Shown: positions 44,598 to 56,403, numbered from the stretch's first letter. The stretch: 64,000 bases of DNA from Capra hircus (GCF_001704415.2 NC_030817.1:57645550-57709549); one strand, 5' to 3'. Numbers and translations are program-made. The notes: generated from the sequence alone by a model not told the origin.

Positions 44598-44706
44598 TGT
44601 GCTGAGTTGCTTAGTCACATCCCACTCTTTGCGACCCCATGGACTATACCCCACCAGGCTCCTCTGTCCAGGAGCCTGGGATTCTCCCAGCAAGAGTACT
44701 GGATTA
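44598..44706 (-). mobile_element. Bov-tA SINE fragment, inverted
   Basis: GTGCTGAGTTGCTTAGTCAC, CGACCCCATGGACTATACCC, GCAAGAGTACTGGATTA. The copy stops before the tRNA head. Confidence 0.8.
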
Positions 44707-44709
44707 TAT

Positions 44710-45525
44710 CTAACTACAGTTTACAGTTCTGTAAAAGGAGACACAGGAACTTGACGAATGGCGTCATGGGACTGTTAAATGCAATCAGCAAAATCCCAAA
44801 TGTTGGAAATTTCTAAAGGACAGAACTCTACTTTTTCATCAGAAAATAAAAGGAGAAATCTGTAGATTAAAGTTGACTTAAGAGATCTATCCATCAAACA
44901 TAGTAATCAATGACCCTTTTTATATGGTGATTCAAATAATCCAACTGTTTAAAATACATACACACACACACCCGAACAGTGCACCCTGAAGGGAATTCAG
45001 GAATAAGAAAAACAGGATACTGGCCCTAGACAGTTGAGATGCATATCTAAGAAATGATTTCAATGAGCCCATACTCTTGCATCTTCTCGTACATAGAAAA
45101 AGCGCTAAAACAATGAATTTGAGATACATGATTTCTTTTGTGATTAGCAGTAATCTTTTGACAATCAGCTATATGGTTTGGTTTTGTTTTCCAGCAAAAC
45201 TCCTATATACCCTGGCTCCTCTCTTACCCCTTTGGGAACAGTTTCTCAGAGCTGCCTCAAAGATTGGCTCCAAGGCTATAGTCCTTAGTAAGGTTTCCAA
45301 ATAAAACACAATTAGAAACTTAAAGGTTACAACAGCAATAGTGTCCCTAATTAACAATACTGTGGTACATATATTTGAAAATTGCCAAGAAAGAGCTCTC
45401 CTCACAAGAAAATAAAATCTTAACTATGTGTGGTGATGGATGTTAATGTAGTCTAGTAATCATTTCCCAGTATATGGATGCATCAAATCATTATGTTTCA
45501 CTAAAACTAATACATGAAGTAAAAT
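44710..45525. other. Intergenic, no recognised feature
   Basis: AT-rich. Includes a short ACACACACAC run at about 44962. No gene or clear repeat identified. Confidence 0.45.
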
Positions 45526-45526
45526 T

Positions 45527-45724
45527 GAAAGTGTTAGTCACTCAATCGTGTCCAGTTCTCTGAGACCCCTGGACTGCAGCCTGCCAGGCTCCTCTGTCCA
45601 TGGAATTCTCGAGGCAAGAATACTGGAGTGGGTAACCACTCCCTTCTCCAGGGGATCTTCTTGACCCAGAGATTGAACCCAGGTCTCCTGCATTGCAGGT
45701 GGATTCTTTACCACCTGAGCCATG
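45527..45724 (-). mobile_element. Bov-tA SINE, inverted, full length
   Basis: GTGTTAGTCACTCAATCGTG, AGGCAAGAATACTGGAGTGG, GAACCCAGGTCTCCTGCATT and TTCTTTACCACCTGAGCCAT. Confidence 0.9.
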
Positions 45725-45999
45725 TGTCAATTACGTCTCAATTTTTTAAAATTAGATTTTTTAGGTCTGATAATTGTATTTTTTTAAAAAAAAAGAACCA
45801 TGTATTTTTGTGAAGCTCACTGAACTGTTTATGGATGAAATGAAATGCCTGAAATTAGCTTAAAAGAATAAAAGAGAGAAGAGGATATGGATGAAACCAG
45901 AAACTATGAGTTGATAATTGCTGAATCATGCTTTTAACATGAAAGTTTGACAGTTTCTGTAATAAAAATTTTTTAATTTAAAAAACAAAACAAAGCGAG

Positions 46000-46112
46000 G
46001 GGGACTTCTCTGGTAATCCAGTGTTTAGGTCTCCAAGCTTTCACTGCTGGGGCCCAGCTTCGATCACTGGTTGGGGAACTAAGATAGCCATATGGTGTGG
46101 CAAAAAAAAATT
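46000..46112 (+). mobile_element. CHR-type SINE, short form
   Basis: GGGGACTTCTCTGGTAATCC, TTCGATCACTGGTTGGGGAA, CATATGGTGTGGCAAAAAAA. Confidence 0.85.
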
Positions 46113-46204
46113 TTTTTTTAATTGAGAAAAATACAAAAATAAATTAAAAAACAAATAGTAATAATAGTGACAACAACAAATCTCAAACCCCACTACTGAT
46201 ATCC

Positions 46205-46615
46205 ACCCTCAGTTCAGTTCAGTCACTCAGTCATATCTGACTCTTTGCGACCCCATGAATCGAAGCACGCCAGGCCTCCCTGTCCATCTCCAACTCCCAG
46301 AGTTTGCTCAGACTCAGGTCCATAGAGTCAGTGATGCCATCCTGCCATCTCATCCTCGGTCGTCCCTTTCTCCTCCTGCCCCCAATCCCTCCCAGCATCA
46401 AAGTCTTTTCCAATGAGTCAACTCTTCGCATGAGGTAGCCAAAGTACGGAGTTTCAGCTTTAGCATCACTCCTTCCAAAGAAATCCCAGGGCTGATCTCC
46501 TTCAGAATGGACTGGTTGGATCTCCTTGCAGTCCAAGGGACTCTCAAGAGTCTTCTCCAACACCACAGTTCAAAAGCATCAATTCTTCGGTGCTCAGCTT
46601 TCTTCACAGTCCAAA
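46205..46615 (-). mobile_element. BovB LINE 3' fragment
   Basis: The minus-strand frames encode the BovB C-terminus (LLRVPWTARRSNQSILKEIS, MDLSLSKLWELEMDREAWRA, IHGVAKSQI). Long open stretches (111 codons from 46566) make this one of the least decayed BovB pieces in the window. Confidence 0.92.
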
Positions 46616-46714
46616 GACTGCTCCTGTGTAGGGCCCCTCTAATCTCTAAGTGGCCAAATCCAGAGTTGGCTTTCTGTCCTATTGACTTCAAGAATGCTTT
46701 TCTCTTCTTTTTTT

Positions 46715-47022
46715 AAAATTTGTTGTTTTTGGCTGCACTGGGTCTTTGTTGCTGTGTGTGGGCTTTCTCTAGTTGTGGCGAACAAGGGCTACTCTCTAGC
46801 TGCGGTACATGGGTCATTGTGACGGCTTCTCTTGTGGAGCACGGGCTTTAGAGTGTTCAGGCTTCAGTAGCTGCTGCAGGTGGGCTCCAGAGCACAGGCT
46901 CTGGAGTTGTGGTGCACAGGCTTAGTTGTTCTGCAGCACGTGGGATCTTCCTGGATCAGGGATCGAACCTGTGTCCTTTTGCAGGCGGGTTCTTAACCAC
47001 TAGACCATCAGGGAAGTCCTGA
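46715..47022 (-). mobile_element. CHR-1 SINE, inverted, near full length
   Basis: Starts TTGTTGTTTTTGGCTGCACT, contains several tandem-like GTGGTGCACAGGCTTAGTTG blocks and ends with the inverted head AGACCATCAGGGAAGTCCT. Confidence 0.88.
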
Positions 47023-47770
47023 CTTCAGGAATACTGAAGAGTTGACCACTCCTTCCCTCGTCTCCTTTCTTCCATGACATTCTCCCAAGTGGCTCTCTGG
47101 CCAATTCTTCTAAATGTCCTTTTCAGTTTCACCAACTCTACCTGCCCTTTAAAGGTTTAATCTCCCCAAGATCCAGTCCTGGACCCTCTTCCTTATATCC
47201 CTAGGTAATCTCTTTCACTGCCATGGATTTCAGTATCCTCCTAGTCTAGTGGCTCTCAAGTCCATGTCTCTAGCCTCGAATCCTCTTTTAAGTTACAGAC
47301 ATATAGGTCATATGACATGACATCTGTCAAGGCTAGCCTGACATGTCTATTAAATGGCTTTAACCTGACGAGCCCAAATCCTTAATTCCACCTGCCACCT
47401 CAGACCTGGTCCATCTTTTCCATCTCCTTAAATGACCCATTAACATTCTGATTGCTCAGGCAGGTACCAAGATGCTGTTACAATTCCTCTCTTTCCTTCA
47501 TTTCCCCACCTCTTGTCATCTAACTCATCATAACAAGTCCTGTCATTTCTGTCTCCAAAAGGAGTATGTGTATCCTCCATTTCTCCCACCCTGATCCAAT
47601 CCACTGCCATCTTTTTCTCAGATTACTGCAGCCTCCAAATGGTCTATCTCCTTTCATGTCATCTTCCAATCCATTCCCCTCAAAACAGCCAGAGTAATAT
47701 TTTAAGTATTAAAAATATAGATTGTGTTATTCTGGTACTCTAAACCCTCCAGTGGCTTCGTATCTCACTT
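47023..47770 (-). mobile_element. Ancient LINE remnant (L2-like), interrupted
   Basis: C/T-rich sequence typical of an inverted L2-class body, for example CAGCCTCCAAATGGTCTATC and CTCCAGTGGCTTCGTATCTC. It resumes at 48040 after a BovB insertion and ends near AACTCTATAAGGGTGAGAAG, which resembles the L2 3' end. Family tentative. Confidence 0.45.
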
Positions 47771-47774
47771 GTTG

Positions 47775-48036
47775 TGGTTGTTCAGTCGCTAAGTTATGTC
47801 TGACTCTTTGTGATCCCATGGACTGCAGCACACCAGCCTTCCCTGTCCTTCACTGTCTCCCAGAGTTTGCTCAAACTCAACGTCCATTGCGTTGATGATG
47901 CCATCCAACCATCTCATCCTCTATCGCCCCCTTCTCCACCTGCCTTCAATCTTTCCCAGCATCAAAGTTTTTTTCCAATGAGTTGGTTCTTTGCATCAGG
48001 TGGCCAAAATATTGGAGCTTCAGCTTCAGCATCAAA
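47775..48036 (-). mobile_element. BovB LINE 3' fragment
   Basis: TTGTTCAGTCGCTAAGTTAT, GACTGCAGCACACCAGCCTT, GTGCCATCCAACCATCTCAT-like text and GGTGGCCAAAATATTGGAGC. It is inserted into the surrounding L2-like remnant. Confidence 0.85.
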
Positions 48037-48454
48037 ATCCAAATTCCTCATTCACCTGCACACGAGACCATGCAGGATCTGAGCCCTCCCACCCTCCAAC
48101 TGCACCCCAAGTCCTCTCCTTCCTGGAGTGCCTCTGGCTCTTTTTCAAGGTCTTAAACATGGCACACTGCTCCTTGGCTGAGCCATTAATTCCTACTACT
48201 CCCTTGGTCTGGCCCACACTTCCCCCAGAACTCTACCAGGCTGGCTCCCCATCCAAAATACCGCTCCTAAAATGCCACCTCCTCAGTGAGCCCTGGGGAG
48301 CTTTACTGTACCCTGGGCATTTCCTTCATAGCAACTATCACATCAGTAATCATTTAGTCAGTTGTCTCCTTATGCAAAGTGTCTTGTGCCCTTCCAACTG
48401 AAAACTCTATAAGGGTGAGAAGCAAAGAGCTTGGGCCATAAGCAGTCAGTGAAT

Positions 48455-48795
48455 TTTCTTTTATCATGGTAGAATTCCATGAACCTTTAGTGAAGCACAA
48501 AAGCTTACAGTCTTGTTGGAGACATGGTTTATACGTATGAAACAATTAGAAAGCAAATGCAGACGGCATAATTAGTGCAGAAGTGGGTTGCCCAGCTTGT
48601 GAATGCAGGAGTGTAGAAGAATTCACATCAGCCTCTTTATTAAGAACAAAGACAATTCATGTGCCACTTTTTCAAGGTGGAAATAAAGACTGGGGCACTG
48701 AAAAATGCAATAAAAAAGAAAGGTTTGGAAAGGCCCAAGCAAGAAGATCAGGATACCAAGAGACGCATTTTTCTCCTGTTCCCTCCCAATGCATG
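48455..48795. other. Intergenic, no recognised feature
   Basis: No recognisable gene; A-rich with short low-complexity patches. Confidence 0.4.
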
Positions 48796-48797
48796 CA

Positions 48798-49010
48798 TGC
48801 ACGTTCAGTCACTCAGTCATGTCCGACTCTTTGTGACCCCATGGACTATAGCCTGCAAGGCTCCTCTGACCATGGGATTCTCCAGGCAAGAATACTGGAG
48901 TGGGTTGCCATGCCCTCCTCCAGGGGACCTTCCTGACCCAGGGATCAAACCAGCATCTCTCTGCATCGGCAGTTGGATTCTTTTACCACTGAGCCAACTA
49001 AGAAGCCTCC
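48798..49010 (-). mobile_element. Bov-tA SINE, inverted, full length
   Basis: CGTTCAGTCACTCAGTCATG, GACCATGGGATTCTCCAGGC, CCTGACCCAGGGATCAAACC, CCACTGAGCCAACTAAGAAG. Confidence 0.9.
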
Positions 49011-49782
49011 CCCATGTCCTCATTCTCTCCCAGGGTTATGCCAAAATCACCTTCGAAAGTCGCAGAAGGTTATAAACCGACATTGCTCTTTGTGGCTCTG
49101 TTTCTCACCTAACACACAAGGGAGCACTCTTGAAGGCTTTTGCCTGCACTCCAGACTTTTTAGGTTTCCAAGTGACCATGTGTAGCTGGGTGAGCAACAA
49201 AGGGGCAAGAGATCACATACAAGGTGAAACCAGAGGTCGAGGGAAAGCCGCTGGGACTCAGGGCTCATCTCAGCACGTTCTGGAACCACACTGGGTGTGT
49301 TGGGAGATCAGCCTATTGTCACCTATTCAGTAACTGCTTCTATCCACTCCAAGAGTCAGGACCCAGGGAAGAGAGGGCAGGCTGGCTTTCAGAAGCAGCC
49401 AGAGATTTGTGAGGAACCCTGCCCCTTGGCTCCCAGGCCAGGAAATGCCTGGCGGAAGGCGAGGCAGTTGAAAGCTCTCGGACGAGAGCCAGCCAGCAAG
49501 GGGCAGGGCTGCCCAGGGTGTGGGGTTCCGGGCCCAGGGAGAACATTATTTTAGACCCACAGGAAAAATAAAAGTCATGGTTCCCACCAACTGCCCAGCC
49601 CCTGGAATTGGGAATCACTAGCCACCCCTAGGCGTGTGAACACTTCCACCTCTCCTGCCCCACAGAGATGGCTCTATCCAGAGAGGAAGATGAGCCCCCA
49701 GCACGCACTCTTCCAGCACAGTCTCCATTCACAGGGCTTGCTTTTGCCTCTGGAGAAAAACTTTAGGGAAAAAAAATTTTTT
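49011..49782. other. Intergenic, GC-moderate, no recognised feature
   Basis: No ruminant repeat and no recognisable protein. Confidence 0.4.
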
Positions 49783-49945
49783 TTCAGTAAGTTTCCTGGT
49801 GACCCAGTGGTTAAGAATCTGCCTTGCAATGCAGAGAACACAGGTTTGGTCCCTGATAAAGGAACTAAGCCTGCGTGCCATGTGCCAAAATGAAGATCCT
49901 GCATGCCACAACTAAGACCCACTGCCGCCAAAGAAATAAATAAAC
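49783..49945 (+). mobile_element. CHR-type SINE
   Basis: AGTTTCCTGGTGACCCAGTG, AAGAATCTGCCTTGCAATGC, GCATGCCACAACTAAGACCC and an AAATAAATAAAC tail. Confidence 0.85.
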
Positions 49946-51625
49946 ATATTCCTTCAAACGACCTTTTCTTCCCACCCACCCCCACAGGCCACAATCTCTC
50001 TCCAAGCTCAGCTTCGGCCCCTCATACTAAGAATTATACCCCAGTGGGAGCATGGACACCAGCGGCCACCACGCAGTAGGAGAGAGGAAGGCGGGAGAGA
50101 GTCGTCGGCTATCTGGAGTTCCACGGGGATGGGGAGAGGGTGGGGAGAGAGGTCTGTGGAAGGCCAGCCTTCAGGGAAACCAGCTGAGGGGGCGGGTGTG
50201 AGGTGGAGAAGGGCAGCCAGGGTGGGAGCCCAGGCCCGCCAAGGACCGGCCCTGGGTCCCGGGCCCGGTGCCCATTCTCTGATCCTCTGCATTGTTCAGC
50301 TACTTCCTCCCTGGAAGTAGTAAGCAAGCAGAGGGGGCCATGGGGGTTGTATGGTGGGGAGTGAATGGAGCAGGATGGAGTGTCCACTGGGGGAGGGGAC
50401 CTCTGGTCCATTCCCACGACCAGTTGCCCTTCCGGCTGCCCTGGAGCTTTGTGGGAAAAGGTCTTGGAAGTGTTAGGGACAGTGTGTGTGTGTGTGTGTG
50501 TGTTTTCATTTTTGTCTGACTGCCTTGCTTGGCTTCAGTCACAGGACAAAGCCCTTTGAGAAAGTCACCAGTCTACATTCCCACTGGGCTGTGTCCAGAG
50601 AGAGGTGTAGGAGCCTGCCTCAGCGCCTGAGAGAAGAACCCTGGATGCCTGAGGTCCAACTCCCTGGGGGAGTCTTGGCTTCTCCTGAGTCCACATTGGC
50701 TGACTTCCTGGGTTTATGAGGATGCTTCTGGAACCTTCTACTAAGCTCCCAGGAGCTCTGTTACTAGCTGGATGTTGGAAAGGGAGTGGGAACTGGACAT
50801 GGAGAGTGAAGTCAACCGTTCCCACAGCATCTCTGTAAGAAGCCCAGAATCCTTCACAGCTGCTTAGATCTTAGTGCCAAGTGGCTTGCCAAGAGATTAT
50901 GTGACAGGCCAGTGCTCTGCCTTCAGGCAAGACTCCTTAAAGCACAGACTAGCAGTCCACAGGCCAAGTCCAGCCTGCAGACACATGCCTTGTTTGGTAA
51001 ACACAGCACTTAAAAAGATTTTGAGAAAATATTGGGAGATTTCACACCGAGACCTCCATTTTTGAAAAGCCCGCAGGTGTGACTAACATTGTTGCCACAT
51101 CCTCCCAAGATGGCTGTTCCTCCTGATCCCCTTAGCCTAGGTGCTGTATTAGGAAGAGACCTGCAGCACGGGAGCACACGTCCACGGAAACACATCTGAG
51201 AGAGCCAGCCTCACACTGAAAAAACCAAGGTCACCTCTGCAGAGTTAGGAAGGGGACCAGAAATGGAGATGGAACCAAGTTTATCTGTAAAGTTTCACTC
51301 TTGTACAAGGAGATTAAAACCTTACAAGACATGAGTGTAATTAAAATTAACAAGAAACCAAAATGCCTCAGCTAAATACCTCAGCTATGACCTCAATTTA
51401 CCTTCCCAGTTATCTCAGATTACTCTCTTCCACTCAGTCTCCTGAGCACACCCTCTTTCTGCTGGTGTATCACTTTTCTCTTCTTCATACCCACAATGCC
51501 TTTCTCCTCCCCAACCCCTCTTCCTCAAAGCCAGCTCTAGTCCATCCTTCAACGCGGTAGTCTTTCAATAATTTAACTTATGCACACTCTAAACAAAAAT
51601 TTATATACTCCACAATAAGGCTGGT
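49946..51625. other. Intergenic, GC-rich to mixed, no recognised gene
   Basis: Only a GT microsatellite is recognised. GC-rich at 50.0-50.4 kb with few CpGs. No splice-linked open frames found. Confidence 0.45.
50482..50503 (+). repeat. (GT)11 microsatellite
   Basis: Eleven uninterrupted GT units. Likely length-variable. Confidence 0.9.
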
Positions 51626-51626
51626 T

Positions 51627-51782
51627 TGGGGGACTTTCCTGGTGGTCCGTTGGCTAGGATTCCACCCTCTCAAGGCAGTGGGCCTGGGTTTGATCCCTGG
51701 TCACAGAACTAGATCCCACATGCTGCAACTAAAGATTCCGCATGCCGCAACTAAGACCTGGTGCCAAATAAATAAATAAATA
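51627..51782 (+). mobile_element. CHR-type SINE with AAATAAAT tail
   Basis: GGGGACTTTCCTGGTGGTCC, TTTGATCCCTGGTCACAGAA, GCATGCCGCAACTAAGACCT, then (AAAT)n. Confidence 0.88.
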
Positions 51783-51802
51783 TTAAACAAAAATAAAGCT
51801 GG

Positions 51803-52175
51803 TTGGGACTTCCCTGGTGGCACAGTGGATGAGAATCTGCCTGTCAGTTCAGGGGACACGGGTTCGATTCCTGGTCCAGGAAGATTCCACTTGCTGCAGA
51901 GCAACTAAGCCATATGCCACAACTACTGGGCCCACGTGCTCAAGAGTCTGTGCCACAGCTATTGAGCCTGTGCTTTAGAGACTGGGAGCAGCAGCTCCTA
52001 AAGCCTGAGCGCCCTGGAACCCATGCTTCTCAACAAGAGAAGCCCCAGCAATGAGAAGTGCGCACACTGCAACTAGAGAGTAGCCCCCCGGCTTGCTGCA
52101 GCTAGAGAAAGCCAAGCGCAGCAAAAAGGACCCAGCACAGCCAGAGAGAAATAAAGACATACCCCCCTAAAGATA
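51803..52175 (+). mobile_element. CHR-1 SINE, full length
   Basis: GGGACTTCCCTGGTGGCACA, GGGTTCGATTCCTGGTCCAG (intact B-box-like element), repeated CACAACTACTGGGCCCACG-like blocks, AACAAGAGAAGCCCCAGCAA, and GCACAGCCAGAGAGAAATAA. The most complete CHR copy in the window. Confidence 0.92.
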
Positions 52176-52950
52176 AATAAAGCTGTTTTTTAAAAATCAT
52201 GTATTCTCTTAAAATTTTTAAATAAGAAAAAAAAAAAGTTTTCCAACCAGCTTTAAATAGTAGCAAAGGATGTGATTTCTGGTATGTTGGAAATATTGAC
52301 ATTTAAAAATAAAACTTAAATGCATCCAGTAGAATCACAGTGATTTTATATCCATCATCAATCATTTGCAAAATACATAAGCAAACTCGTCTTTAACAGA
52401 GGAAAATTTATATCACTGCTTTTTCTCTTTGAACGCATATTTTCTTTCCTCTTCCCCCTATATAATGCTGTCCTAATAGAATATATAATTTATGCTTGAA
52501 AATCTCTTATTGATCATCAAACTATACTTCTCTACATAAATATATGTATTAATTAAAACAATAATGAATAAACAAATTGTAGTATATACATCCAATGGTA
52601 TATTTTTAGTCATAAAAAGAGTTCACTCTTTTTCTCACTCATGTACTGATACATGCTACAAACATTATGCTAATTGGATGAATCTCAAAACATTAAGTGT
52701 AAGAAGCCAAGCACAAAGGGTCACATTATTATACAATCCAATCCATAGGAGATGTTCAGGAGAGAGAAATGCACAGAGACAGAGCACAGATTATTGCCAG
52801 CAGCTGAGCAGAAGGGACGGGGTGACTGTTTAATGGGTATGAGGTTTTTCTTTGGAGTGAGGGACACCCTTTGGAACAAGACAGAGGTAGTGATTGCATA
52901 ATATTGTGGATATAATAAATGCCATTGAATTGTTCATTTTAAAATGGTTA
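52176..52950. other. Intergenic, AT-rich; probable old L1 3' pieces
   Basis: 52560-52940 has L1-like text (GTATATACATCCAATGGTAT, TGGATGAATCTCAAAACATT, AACAAGACAGAGGTAGTGAT). No gene. Confidence 0.45.
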
Positions 52951-52952
52951 CT

Positions 52953-53082
52953 TTCAAGGACTTCCCTGGCAGTCCAGTGGCGAAGACTCCACCTTCCAAT
53001 GCAGGGGGCCTGGGTTCCATCCCTGCTCAAACTAGGGTCCTACCTGTTGTGAGGTGCAGCCAAAAATTAAAAATATAAAAAA
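52953..53082 (+). mobile_element. CHR-type SINE, short form
   Basis: GGACTTCCCTGGCAGTCCAG, GGGTTCCATCCCTGCTCAAA, GTGCAGCCAAAAATTAAAAA. Confidence 0.85.
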
Positions 53083-53320
53083 TAAAATGGTTACTTTTAG
53101 TTATGTGAATTTTACCTCAATAAATTATGTTTTAGAAGCTTAAAAAATTAATGTATCCTTTTCCTATGTTTGGTGTCCATAAGTCTAGAGTCCAAAGTCT
53201 TCTTCTGGACTGACTTATTCACCATCAAAACAACAAATATATATGCAAATGCTGATGAGGAGTTATTAAACATTAGAAGTAAAATTTTATAGGAAATACA
53301 TCTCATATTGAGATCGATGT

Positions 53321-53484
53321 ATACAAGCTGGAATGGAGAAGGAACTAGCAACCCACTCCAGTATTCTTGCCTGGAGAATCCCAGGGACAGAGGAGCCTGG
53401 TGGGCTGCCGTCTATGGGGTCGCACAGAGTCGGACATGACTGAAGTGACTTAGCAGCAGCAGCAGCAGCATACAAGCTGGAATG
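53321..53484 (+). mobile_element. Bov-A2-type SINE with perfect target-site duplication
   Basis: SINE body 53336-53469, ending in (AGC)n. It is flanked by identical 15-bp copies of ATACAAGCTGGAATG at 53321-53335 and 53470-53484. GGAGAAGGAACTAGCAACCC, GGGCTGCCGTCTATGGGGTC and CGGACATGACTGAAGTGACT match the young consensus with few changes. Confidence 0.93.
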
Positions 53485-53744
53485 AGGCAGTGATCCACAC
53501 CAATTTTATTTCCACATTTCATTTTTATAGATGCTAATGCCGAGAGTCATATTCACATAGATAAGGGTGCAAGAGTGGGAAGTTCTGCCAGAGCCCCTCA
53601 ACACCACCTTATCATCCAGCAGGTGACAACTGAATTTGTTTCACCTCCTTCAACTGTTGAAAGCAAAATATTGCAAAATCTTTGATTTGCAAAAGGATTT
53701 ATTGCCCAGTCATTTTGAGTCATTCACTTTCTCAATACTGAAAT

Positions 53745-53873
53745 CAGTCTTTTGTCTTTATATTTTTACCCACACTGCGGCACATGAAACTTCCCTGATC
53801 AAGGATCAAACTTGCACCCCTCTGCAGTAGAAGCACAGGGTCTTAACCACTGGACCACCAGGGAAGTCCTGAA
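53745..53873 (-). mobile_element. CHR-type SINE, inverted
   Basis: ACACTGCGGCACATGAAACT, TGATCAAGGATCAAACTTGC and the inverted head CTGGACCACCAGGGAAGTCC. Confidence 0.85.
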
Positions 53874-53984
53874 ATCACTCTTTTAAATTGTTTCTTTATT
53901 TGGAACCCCAGAGAATTTTACACGCCAAGGCAACATACCAAAATAAGATTTAGGATGGGCGGGAGATAAGTCCTGTATATAGTC

Positions 53985-54320
53985 CAGGCTGAGTTATCCT
54001 GTAGGAACAAGTAACCTCAAAATCTCAGTTCCTTAAACCAACAAAGGTTCTATTCTCCTCCACCCCAACCCCCAACTCACGATACATGTCCATCGCAGGC
54101 CAGCTGGAGGTTCTGATTCGTGCCATCCTCACTCAGGCATCCAGACTCCACCATCTGAAATGTCACCGGTCACCATGGCAGAGAGAAGGTAAGAAGAAGA
54201 ATCACACACTGACTCTTAAATGCTTCCACCCAGAAAAGACTCACTTTTGCTCCTGTTTCACTGGCCGGAGCAAGTCACATGGCAATACCTAACTTCTAAA
54301 AGGTGGGGAAGGACCTGAAG
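53985..54320 (-). repeat. Ancient interspersed repeat, family uncertain
   Basis: CTTAAACCAACAAAGGTTCT, ACATGTCCATCGCAGGCCAG, CACCGGTCACCATGGCAGAG and CAAGTCACATGGCAATACCT follow a pattern known from old mammalian repeats. I recognise the pattern but cannot name the family with confidence; the strand is a guess. Confidence 0.4.
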
Positions 54321-56278
54321 GAGGAGAACAGGGAAAGCAGGTGAATGGCACCAGTGATCATCAGACCTTTCTTCTGTGAAGTGGGAGTCAAGCCATCGTG
54401 AAAAGGAAGCGAGGAGAGGCATTCTCAAGTGTGGAACAGTACTTCTTCACCGTGTTTTCTGGAGATGGATCCCCTTCAACAAAACCCTGCCACCTACCCT
54501 TAGAAAAGGCTTTCTGTATCTCTACGGGTACAGATGCCCAAGCTTGAAGACCACTGCTGCCCTGGCAAAGCTCCCCTACCTTTTAGGTGCAGGGACCTCT
54601 CCTGGAGCTCCTTCTGTTCTGGACTAGCCATTTGGAAGCTTCTAGGAATGAGTTACATTTGATCCATGTGTATCATGTTTTCCTAACAAGCTGTAGTCTT
54701 TCAGGATGGGAATGATATCTTCAAGTTTTTATATCCCTTAGGTTACCTAGCAAGGATGCTCAGAAAATATGAGTTCTGCTTGTTGGTTGAATCGGTCACT
54801 TTCTCTGTATGCTTCCATCTTCTCATCTGTGAAACTGGAATTGCAAGGCTTGCCCTTATGATTACAGTTAAGATGACAGGAAATCTCTGTCCACTCTCCT
54901 TTATTTAACAAGGATCAGCATCTTGACACTGCACATCTGAAAAGCTGTATGTGATGATGAGCCACTGAGGGCTCTTGAGAAGCTCTGGGGAAAGCGGGTT
55001 TGGGCAGATCAATTTGACATCAGTGATTGATGGGTGGTTGGGGTACATGGGAAACAGTTTGGGTCAGGGGCTAAAGGCGAGAGGTCCAGGTAGAACATTT
55101 CCCCAGTGATACAGAGGTGAGGCGATAGCACCCACTGGGAGGTGAGGCAGGGAATGGTGAGCCTTCCTGAACACCCACATCTGGATTCAAGACAGATCTG
55201 CAACCTTGGAAGAAATCCTCACTCGTGGCCAAAACAATTGTTTCCTGCACCCTGCCTCTGCCCCCTGGTGGCCTCTGGAGACATTGCAGATAGAGTCTCA
55301 AAACAAAGCTGAAAGCTTCTAGTTCCCCACAGGGAGATTCGAGATTGAAGTGGTACAGGGAAAGATGACCCAAGTTCCTTCTGCAGTAAAAAAAAAAAAA
55401 AAAAGAAAGAAAGAAAGAAAAAATGGAACAAGGGAGGGATGGGAAGGGGCCTCAGATACTTGGGTAACTGAGAACTTGGGGGCAGTTCACAAAACGAAAA
55501 CCAGAAGCAACCTTTGATTTGCCAACCGACAGCATATGGACCTTGGTTTAGCCTGCACAACAGTTTTAAATTCTGGATAGTTGCCAACATCCAGAATCAT
55601 GAATTTTCACATTAAAATCCTAATGTCCACTTTCTCTTGAAAAATCAAAACATCAGGTCACATGGGGCCTCCACCCGGCTGACCAGCTGACCGGAGCTGA
55701 GGAGAAGCCCAGGCCCCTTTCGGTGCAGCGTGAGTTCTCCTGCCGCCCAGTCACCCAGGCTGCCTCCCCTAGTCCCATCACCCCTGGCTGAGAGCTTACG
55801 ACTCCTAAGGTGGGCACATCATGATGGAGAACAAGGTCAAAACATATCAGGACAGAAGTCAGCCAGTCATCCAGTACTTGATTTGCCTTCTGAACATCCC
55901 CACCAAGCATTGTCCAGCAAGCATATGCTTGAAGACCTTCAGGGACAAAAAAAGTCATCGCCCTTATGGCAGCTCCCAGCACCTTCAGATCGCTCCGACT
56001 GCTTCCACAGCATGGGAACCTCTGTCAAGCGTGCGTTCCCGTGAGGACACATGTCCGGAGAGGAGAGACTTGCCTGCTATGTGTCCCAGAAGGGAAGGAA
56101 CCAGTAAGCAGGCCTGTGTTATGTACCACCAGGTGCCCTAGACTATGCTGGTGAGTGAGGATGGCATGACCTATGCCTTAAAGAAACAACCCGTCTGGGC
56201 AGGGACCAGCAAAGTCCACATAGATGAGATCAATGCTTGGTAGTGCTGATAAGACTGACATCTGGGTCAAGTGCATTG
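54321..56278. other. Intergenic, no recognised gene
   Basis: Contains an MIR-like piece (about 54785-54880) and an A-run with (GAAA)n at 55387-55421. Open frames here have no recognised protein similarity. Confidence 0.45.
55387..55421 (+). repeat. Poly(A)/(GAAA)n low-complexity run
   Basis: An uninterrupted A run of 18 or more followed by four GAAA units and a final A run. No adjacent SINE body is recognised. Confidence 0.85.
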
Positions 56279-56403
56279 AAAGTGCTCGGCTGCATCTGAC
56301 TCTTTGTGACCCCATGGACTATAGTCTTCTGCCAGGTTCTTCTGTCCATGGAAATTTCCAGGCAAGAATACTGGAATGGGTTGCCATTTACTTCTCCGAA
56401 TTT
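56278..56403 (-). mobile_element. Bov-tA SINE fragment, inverted
   Basis: AAGTGCTCGGCTGCATCTGA, CGACCCCATGG-like GACCCCATGGACTATAGTCT, GGCAAGAATACTGGAATGGG. Confidence 0.82.

Noticed and set aside
51803..52175. Possible tRNA gene from A/B-box-like sequence in CHR SINEs
   Set aside because: The tRNA-Glu-like heads are the Pol III promoters of SINEs; cloverleaf and anticodon arms are not intact.
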